A stretch of DNA of 64,000 bases, from NCBI GenBank assembly GCA_024138015.1, contig JAMXBB010000004.1:79318815-79382814 (forward strand), given 5' to 3'. Shown piece after piece: positions 55,798 through 64,000 of the stretch; positions within the stretch are counted from its first letter, which is position 1, and each line of letters starts with the position of its first letter. The stretch comes from Lumnitzera littorea (lineage: Eukaryota > Streptophyta > Magnoliopsida > Myrtales > Combretaceae). Made by a program: the position numbers and the translations under genes. The notes below the pieces were generated by a model. The model made no database searches and had not been told where the DNA came from. It saw nothing but the letters and a program-made list of their open reading frames with translations.

Positions 55798-58700
55798 TGT
55801 CACATCCCAACTTAGTATGGAATGCACCATCATACAGAAATACCTGTTGAAAACTTAACTCAACCTGCTCATTGATCAAAAGACAACATTATTTACATGA
55901 TAAAGGGGTTGCTACATCGGAGTTTGGTTAGATATTCTGTTACATCTTATGTATACAACATAATATTTATATCAAAACACGAACCAACTTTTTCCTTTGT
56001 CAACTTCACAATAGTAGGATTTCTGACTTAGTACTGGTTCCATACAAAAGTTACTAACTCCAATTCACGTTCTCAGTATGTATGTATCCCTCCTTAGTGT
56101 TGGGCCCTTCATGATGTAGTTAACTTGAGGATAAAACACTTTATCTCCTTAGTTACTGAAACTAAGTGAAAGTGGATAACAAACAACATAATATAGACAA
56201 TATGATGGATAATATTGAATATCACAAATGAACCATTTCAATCATAACCCGTAGGTTCAACTTCACATATACATTCACCCAATCGAGCATTTACTACTAG
56301 CAATATAGCATGCTATGCTCATGCATGTAGCATGCATTGGTACCAATATCCTATGCCCTCCAATCTTCTTCTAGTTAGTCGACATAACCGGGCATCTGGA
56401 TCCAACGTCTAGGAACTTGGGGCAATAAGGAGCTACTTGAGAGTAGGTTCCCCACCAAATTAGACTATACATTATAATCTACCATTTTCAACAAGGGCAA
56501 CAAGGGGCTGCTTGGGAGTTAGACCCCTAACTTTACTTTACAAAATTAGACTACACATTGTAGTTCACCAAATCAAAGTGGCAATACTACCAAATTAGAC
56601 CATACATTGTAGTCTACCAAATTTCACTATCAAAATAGTCACAATGTTCAAGCAATGCAATCTATATGCTTCTAAAAATTGAGTTCATAAAGTAAAGCTT
56701 TTTCTATGATCACTTGGAAGCCTCATTTTGAAAGTTTTGACCCATAGGCCCCTTTTTATGCCATACCATGCTATGGTATGCAATAGCAACTCAAGAATGT
56801 CAATTAGCATAATTAATCTTTAAGTTTTATTCAACCTAGTTACTTGACTTTAGTTTTTCAACTCTCTGTAGCGAAATTCTAGTATCTTACTTAGGGTTCA
56901 CTTAGGTGAACATCCAAAAGATTGAGTTAGTAATTACTCAACTTCCCTAGTTAGTAGAATCATTTGTAAACATAATTCATCACCCAATGTAGCAACATAA
57001 CAATTCAACCAAGGTACAGTTATTGTCATTCATAATCATCACATCAGCATTCATCATAGTAGCATATTAATTCACCTAAGATATACCTATACTTAATCAA
57101 TACAGCATCAAATAGCGTACAATGTTATGAGTAGCAATATATTTACGCTAAGTATAGGTTAGATCCACTTACTTAGACTTAATAATAGTGCAAAATCCTA
57201 AACTCCGCTACATAGTCCTTCCTTATTTATCACACCTATGAAAATATAATACAGTCTTCAAATCAAGTATGGGTCGAACCTAAACTGTTATAAGCTTTTA
57301 TTTCTGTGTTTTTAAACTTTGTTTGACCATATGTTACTCATTTCTTATTCGATTTCAACAAACTTTATATCATTACAATCGTTATTTCGAGTACTATTGA
57401 GATATCTTAAGAACTAAGTCTATTAATATTGCCAAATGTCTAAAAATACTCTTTCATATTACCGATTTGATCGTATGTTTTATAACTTTGTAATTAACCT
57501 AAATAAGCTCTAAATCTAAATTAAAAATCCTAAAATTCCTCATTTCCCAAGCTAGTCAGCATTCATTATGTATTAAAAAATACTAATCCTTTGCATATTT
57601 AACAAATATCACATTAGTACTTATTACTATATCATATATTAAGCTAATATATAAGCTTATATTATGAAAATACGTAATAAATAGTATACGAGCCTAATTA
57701 ATTTTACGAAAATCATATAAACTCAAAAAAATATGTAGTTTAATTACTGATCATGAATTATACTAAACTAGCTATTATTTATTTTTACAAAAATAATGGT
57801 TTTAGCTTAAAATTGAGAAAAAGTAGGGAAAATAAATAAATTAATGTGTGAGATAAAAATTAAATATTCCAAATATCATTATAAACATCTAGAAGTCTAA
57901 ACATGTAGGGCTCATTCATTAATTTTATCAAAAACTAATTATTTCAATAATTCGGTAAAATTGCTAGTTTTATTCAAAATAATTATAAAAAATAGTAAAC
58001 ATGGAGATTTGAAAAAAATTATTGTTACTAAAATTTAATACATTATATAAGTGTGTTATACAAAAATTTTCAAGTAGAAGTAACATTATTTAATATTTTG
58101 AAAATTTTATTTAAAATTCATTTAAACAGGGCATGTTCCTAAGTAAGTACCCTAAATCAATTTTATTTTAAGAAAATAAAATTTCCACATGAAAGTGCAT
58201 GTAAAATACCCTAGAGAAACCAAATTTCATAATTTTCTAAGTTAATTTGATATTTTTAGTGAATTAATAAAAATCGGGCAGTAAAATTTGATTCATCGGT
58301 GTACGGTGCTCCGACCAACCTCCGGCCACCACCCTATGCAACCTATCTTCTATCTCTACCGTAAGTTTAAGTCCTAAGTGACTCCTTATCAGGTTGCTTA
58401 TAGCCTTAAGAATTGTAATTCACCATTATTTTCTAATATTTTATTTTATTTTTTTTTAATTTCTTTCTATCTTTTTCAGATTTTCTAAAATTGTGTTCAT
58501 ATGTTTTTAGGTTGGTTAAATATTGTAAATGATGTTTGAAGCCCTATTTATAGGTTTTAGGATTTTTTGCGTGTAAAAAATTAAAATTATGCATATCAAT
58601 TTCACGTTCTCCTAGGTGCTATGTGTCGTTCTCTCCTTAAGCAAGTATTGACTCATCATTTGCAGTTAATCTTAGCTTGACACATCATTTTGTGACTCAC

Positions 58701-59115
58701 CCATTTAATTTTTAAATTAATTTTCCATTATTTTATCTAATTTTAATAATTTATTATTATTATATGTATATATTTAATACATATAATGTATATCACATGT
58801 AATACATGTATCTTATGTATAATTCAACTTCATTTATTATTTTTGAAAGTTAATCAATTTATCTCTAATATCTCGCTATATTTAAAAGCTCGAATTTTAT
58901 CATTATCGACTTTATCGATAAATTGATATTTTTCTTAAATTAATATTTTTATATAGTTTATTTTGAGAAATTGACTTTACATAAACTATTTCGTTTAACT
59001 TTTTTAACTTTACTATGAAGTTTGAAATAAAATTGATAACTTAGTTTGGTGCCTTAAATTTAAGGACTTGGATTCTAAGGCTATTAAATTAGTTGGAAAA
59101 ACCTGGAGTATTACA
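55798..59115 (-). mobile_element. Solo LTR copy 3 (Del/Tekay-like) with perfect target duplication
   Basis: 3318 bp. Plus-strand ends are TGTCACATCCC and GGAGTATTACA; in sense it runs TGTAATACTCC to GGGATGTGACA. It is flanked by ATACA on both sides (55793-55797 and 59116-59120). It has no internal region, so it is a solo LTR left by recombination between two LTRs. A minus-strand TATA box (CCTATAAATAGGG) lies near 58544-58556. Long LTRs of this form are typical of plant Del/Tekay chromoviruses. The sequence on both sides belongs to element E. Confidence 0.93.
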
Positions 59116-59248
59116 ATACATTTTGTTTCATGCACTTAAGATTGAGATATGATATTCACCTGAAAAGGCTTTTTATCTTAATTAGGGTGATAAACATTTA
59201 TTCGTTAACCCTTGTAGGCATAGATTTAAGAAGTTTGCTAATCACATT

Positions 59249-59400
59249 AGATCAGAACTTATTAAGGTTACCTAAGCTCATTGACCAAATTAGATTAGAG
59301 CTTACTAGATTGCTTGAATCCATTAATTGTGTTAGGTTAGAACTTGTTAAGATTGCTTAAGTTCATTAACTGTATTAGGTCGGAACTTGTTAAGATTGGC
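59249..59400. repeat. Tandem array in element E 3' region, 42-43-bp unit
   Basis: About 3.7 copies of a unit of the form AGGTTAGAACTTGTTAAGAT plus TGCTTAAGTTCATTAACTGT. It sits between the antisense gene and the end of pol, as the unrelated array does in element A. Confidence 0.88.
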
Positions 59401-59587
59401 TTGTTCACCAAATAGACTTGAACCATATTATCTGTTAATCACAATTTGACTAGGATAAACTTAAAACATTGATGCTACGTTATGTATTAGATCAGAGAAC
59501 AAACTTGCCATTTCATTACAGTAGGGACTATTGCTTAACATAGGTTTGAAAACAATTATTAAAAGCTAAATAGGAAATTAAACACAA
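59401..59587. other. Element E spacer before integrase end
   Basis: Non-coding spacer. With the solo LTR removed, about 600 bp separate the pol end from the antisense gene's stop, close to the distance of about 660 bp in element A. Confidence 0.5.
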
Positions 59588-59795
59588 TCATTCAAAATAT
59601 AGTTTTAAATTCTCGGCTTTCCATGCATGGGGAATGACTTATCCATCTAACTTTTCCAATCTATAGGCTCCATTCCCGATAACTTCTTGAATTCATATGG
59701 GATCTTCTTAATTGGTGATAAGTTTCCCTTAGGCTTCTCATATGTTAACCTTACTTTTAAGCGGGCCTATGATTCGACTAAGAGTACTTCCTAAA
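59588..59795 (-). pseudogene. Element E integrase, C-terminal end
   Basis: The minus-strand frame reads EVIGNGAYRLEKLDG, a stop, then VIPHAWKAENLKLYFE and a terminal stop at 59588-59590. This is the usual C-terminus of Tat integrases. Upstream, four codons that are normally Trp, Gln or Arg are stops. The rest of pol is missing: at about 59796 the sequence changes to Ogre-type LTR or leader. Confidence 0.75.
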
Positions 59796-60991
59796 TGTTC
59801 CCGAAAATCAACTAAACTAAGAATTCAAGTTTACATTTAAAAAAAAAAAAAACGAACTTAATTTTCCTAATTCAAAAGTCGATTAGTGATAAAACTCGAA
59901 CATGAAAAACTGCGAACTCTAAAATTACTTAAGACCCTAAACCTTAAAACAATTAAGGACTTTTAACCCTAAGCAACTAATTGATAATTTAATTTGAATA
60001 ATTTCATTCAACTTTAGAAAATTTTATAAATTTATAAGAATTGAATCATAATTTATAAAACAATTCAAGAAGTAAACCTTAAAACAAATTCCTATAAGGC
60101 AATTCCCTTATCTTCATGCTTAAACCTTACATATGAATAAGTAAACCAACTGTCGAGCCTGGTTTTTCACCCTCTTAGTTTTTTTTTTTTTTTATATAAA
60201 ATTAGGTCTTCTCTAAGCTGACCAGTATTAAACCCTTACCTATTTAATATTAGCCCACAACTAGAGTTTAAAGAAAACCATTTTTTCAATTCAAAAAGGG
60301 ATTAGAGTCGCCACTCAACCGGAGTTGGGAAAAAGGGTTAGGTTATAACCAATTGGGTGGATTGGCTATAACTTAGCTACCGGTCTATCGATTAAAAAAA
60401 AAAAATTTGTAAAACGGCTTTTTTGAAAACTAGAGATTTAGGTCCAAGAACTAGTTTATTAAACCCTAAATGGATACTACTTTTTAACTTTTCAGATTTA
60501 ACTTCGCCTTTTAAATATACCCTTTTTAATTTCTAAAAACATCTAATTATGATACATGTGACTAAATTGATTAATTTATATAAATATCTAAAAATGGAAA
60601 AAATAAAACTTTCCATATTTTAAGTCGCCCTGTATTTGTGTACGGGTGCCTACGTACCTACTATTCAGGATCAGACCTCCGTAGTTCGTTCATAAAAAAC
60701 TTTAGTGAGTGGTTTGATTTTAATTTTTGAAAAATGGTCGCATTTACGTTTTTACTCAGTTCAATTTATTCAAGGAAATTCTTTTTAAACGGTCCTAATT
60801 AGTGTTTTATTTTTGGAAACTCTAAAAATAGTCCTAATTTGGAAAAAAAGGTTTATTTATTTTCACTTATTTTTAGAAAACTTAATTTTTCTAAGTGTGA
60901 AAACGATTTTTGTTTACTAACCTATTTATTTATTTTTATTTTTGTTTATTATCTTATTTATTTTATACTTATTCTATCTATTTCTATTAAA
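59796..60991 (-). repeat. Element F: Ogre-type LTR fragment
   Basis: 60300-60400 matches the inverted form of B's LTR at 14510-14600 (TAGAGTCGCCACTC, CCAATTGGGTGGATTGG, TAGCTACCGGTC). GGTGCCTACGTACC at about 60645 is another signature phrase of such LTRs. 59796-60150 may be LTR or adjoining leader. The right side runs into the gap, so neither boundary nor an internal region can be defined. Confidence 0.6.
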
Positions 60992-61491
60992 NNNNNNNNN
61001 NNNNNNNNNNNNNNNNNNNNNNNNNNNNNNNNNNNNNNNNNNNNNNNNNNNNNNNNNNNNNNNNNNNNNNNNNNNNNNNNNNNNNNNNNNNNNNNNNNNN
61101 NNNNNNNNNNNNNNNNNNNNNNNNNNNNNNNNNNNNNNNNNNNNNNNNNNNNNNNNNNNNNNNNNNNNNNNNNNNNNNNNNNNNNNNNNNNNNNNNNNNN
61201 NNNNNNNNNNNNNNNNNNNNNNNNNNNNNNNNNNNNNNNNNNNNNNNNNNNNNNNNNNNNNNNNNNNNNNNNNNNNNNNNNNNNNNNNNNNNNNNNNNNN
61301 NNNNNNNNNNNNNNNNNNNNNNNNNNNNNNNNNNNNNNNNNNNNNNNNNNNNNNNNNNNNNNNNNNNNNNNNNNNNNNNNNNNNNNNNNNNNNNNNNNNN
61401 NNNNNNNNNNNNNNNNNNNNNNNNNNNNNNNNNNNNNNNNNNNNNNNNNNNNNNNNNNNNNNNNNNNNNNNNNNNNNNNNNNNNNNNNNNN
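60992..61491. other. Assembly gap (500 N)
   Basis: Exactly 500 N, placeholder gap of unknown true size. Confidence 0.99.
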
Positions 61492-64000
61492 AATATCAAT
61501 ATTTAAGTAAATTCCCTATCAAAAGTCATCTAGAACCATTTCTCATTTGCTAGAAAAGTTGCATAGCATGAAAAACAGGTTAGAATGCTGATTCAACAAG
61601 TTAATTTGTGAAAACAACACACCTCATGCTTATTCAAACAAGAAGAAAAAGAAAAATAAAAAAAATAGAAGATAAATTCCTTAAACCTACTTTAGAGCAG
61701 TATAAAAGGGCAAGAACTCCAAACGTGAAACATTTTACAATCTAGAAATTTAAGGAGTTATAGAAAGCACTAACGAATTAGGAAAATAATATATATATAT
61801 ATATATACAAAGTAGAGCAACCACTGTGCCCTACCTATACCCAATCCAAATGACCACCTAACAACCAACCCGATTGACCACCACCAGTCTAAGCCACACC
61901 TTGGCCGTCCAACACACCTCCACCACCCCATGGCGGCTAAAGCCACCAATAACAATTATGTCAAAATTTTGCCCTATTTCTCAATAAATTTTAAAATATA
62001 CCTAAACCACCTAGAAAATTATGAAAAAAAATTTTACTTAGGTTATTTTGAACATGCATTCATGTAATATTTTTATTTTTGAAAAATTCGTAATTTTTAA
62101 TATACTTTCTTAAGAAATCTACTATTCGTTCGAAATTGAAATTATAAAATAAATGTACTAAATGATGTTGTTTCTAACTGAAAATTTTTGTATAAGATAT
62201 GTATGTGATATAGATAATTTCTATGTAACTTGAATTTTGATTTGAATATTTTTAATATTTATTGCACTTTTTGGCCTATATATAGCTTGAAAATCGGTTG
62301 AAATTGTGAATTAAATGGGAAATTATTAAATTAAATGATGAAATGGATACTTTTTGATCTCTAGTGAATAACAACAATGTTGGGTCATATTGAAATTAAT
62401 TTGGTGTAAAAATGATCTTAATTGAGTAATTTAGGATAATTCGGGAGAAAGTTGCAAATACGAATATATGGGCGATAAGTCGAAAACTTAAAACCAAGTA
62501 ATAGCTAGGTTCCCCATATTTTTGGGTGTCTATAGAAATTTTTGAGGAATTACTTGGTAACCCAAACTATTTATTACAAATTTACCTAGTAAAATGGCTT
62601 AAATTACAAGTCAGGATATATTTTTAGAAAGAATAAGTTAAAATAAATTGAATAGTTAAATAAAAACTATGTATGAGATTGTTGATTAGATTAGACAATA
62701 AGGAGTATTTTTGATATATTTACTAATATTTTCTAATCGGGATATGTTATAGGTATATTAGGTTTAGAAATACTTATATTAAACGTTATATGGATAAATT
62801 AGGTAAAATACAATTAAATAACATAAATTACATATAATACGATAATATTTATATAGATACGTATAACTGTATTAAAAACTCGAACTACCCATTAAAAGCC
62901 ATCTGTAAGAATAGGACCTTTGACACATATTGTTAAGTATGTACGAACCCAACGATACTAATTTCATTAAAATCGAATAATCTTAGACAATATAACTTAT
63001 AACTCTATCATATTCTAGAATGTGTGTATCTTGGTAATCCTACTAGAATTAAAATGTGATTTAATAAATTAAAAGTACGTTTTGATGTGATCGAAACAAT
63101 ATATAACACATAATAGGATAGATAACGTATATTATTGATAATTAACAACTTAACTCGACATATAATAATAATACAACTACATATTATAGAAATAATATAT
63201 AGTTACTATGTATATATATAACCATTTTAGATCAAACTCTAATGTTTTTGTAGTTATTACGAAAATTGAATTTGAGTCTTTTGCATAAATAGGATCTTCT
63301 AGTAAATAGATAGTTGATGGCTCAAGTCTACTGTAGTGAACGTCTGAACAAGTAAGTTGGGATTATAACTTCACTGCTTATTAGGATACCGTATTAAAGT
63401 ATTTAGAGACTCAAGAGTACTTCTAGTTATGTATGTTGTTAGTTGTTAGTTGACTATGTACATGCAGTATGTATATATGATACTCAGTTATGATAGGAGT
63501 TAAACTCCTTGGTACACTATTCTGCATGTTCACATTGTTTCTGTATTATATGAACTTATTTAGCCACCCCTAATTAAAACTAACATTTATTCGACTAAAA
63601 TGAAGCTGGACATGCATAACACCCATTAGGAGAAACGATTAAGAGTGTCAGGCCAAATGCCGACTTCCTTCAATGAGGATAACTGAAATGGTCCTTTCCA
63701 CATCCTTAAGTGAACTAAGTGATAAGTGAGGGGGTTGCAGTAAGGGTGAAGGCCGTGGTTTGAGAGCGGTCATAAGAGGAGAGTATTCTCCATTGTACAA
63801 GCCTAGGTTTGGTTTGATTTATGTCGTGATAAAACTCCTAAATCTAGGTTAGAGTGGATGTAATTTTTCTAACCTCATAATGAACCGGATAACATTGTAC
63901 GATGTTTCGTTTGATTAATTATATTACATTTCATCATAACTAATAACCTTGCTTGTGATTGTTTGGTACTCTTCTAACTCCATCCCATTTACTAAGCTAG
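61492..64000 (+). repeat. Partial LTR G2
   Basis: An inverted counterpart of G1 at 61830-63100. TATAAAAG at 61701-61708 stands at the same distance from the CCACCACC-rich block (61850-61930) as in G1. It continues beyond the G1 homology to the window's end without any coding region. A Trp/Gly-rich minus-strand frame at 61770-61955 is antisense to the C-rich block and not a gene. Confidence 0.62.

Noticed and set aside
60839..61553. Long open frames across the second gap
   Set aside because: They consist of N translated as X plus AT-rich flanks.
61770..61955. Trp/Gly-rich minus-strand frame
   Set aside because: It is antisense to the C-rich block of an LTR whose inverted copy at 42000-42100 does not keep the frame.

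Overview
This window is plant nuclear DNA, probably from an eudicot; the species cannot be named from the sequence. It is AT-rich and carries no host gene that I can recognise. Almost everything interpretable is a nested and decayed pile of Ty3/gypsy LTR retrotransposons, joined by two 500-N assembly gaps. Evidence for a plant: Tat/Ogre-type gag and pol with two RNase H domains, a CRM-like chromovirus with an initiator-Met primer binding site, and 3.3-kb solo LTRs of Del/Tekay type. Nearly every coding region carries stops and frameshifts, so these are fossils rather than active genes.

Layout. 1-2700: (AG)n, AT-rich low complexity and unassigned DNA. 2708-23611: element B, an Ogre-like element on the + strand with an extra ORF upstream of gag. 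Its 5' LTR is split by element A (2981-12710), a complete Tat-type element with 500-bp LTRs. A carries a long antisense gene (9355-11722, minus) between integrase and 3' LTR. 23622-40030: element D, an Ogre-like element on the minus strand, the best preserved here. It has a 1.9-kb 3' LTR with young minisatellites, tandem-repeat arrays in its 3' UTR, and a gag split by a 3.3-kb solo LTR (32774-36053). 40031-45406: a gap, a partial LTR (G1) and unassigned DNA with one possible LTR start. 45407-59795: element E, a second Tat-type element on the minus strand. Its antisense gene survives as an N-terminal part (45407-45928) and a C-terminal part (55401-55658), separated by another 3.3-kb LTR copy that itself contains a CRM-like chromovirus (46369-52736). 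A third LTR copy (55798-59115) is a clean solo LTR with the target duplication ATACA. 59796-64000: part of an Ogre-type LTR, the second gap, and a partial LTR (G2) inverted relative to G1.

How the parts fit. The elements would have encoded Gag, protease, reverse transcriptase, two RNases H and integrase for copy-and-paste transposition. The most interesting part is the extra gene. A and E share an antisense gene whose product resembles the plant 'putative gypsy type transposon' family (Pfam PF04195 type), with a coiled-coil region and an acidic tail. In A it appears to contain GT-AG introns in its own (antisense) direction. That implies separate transcription from the genomic strand's opposite side. 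B and D lack it in the parts I can read and instead carry a different extra gene upstream of gag. Family assignments are from reading motifs by eye; no database search was possible.
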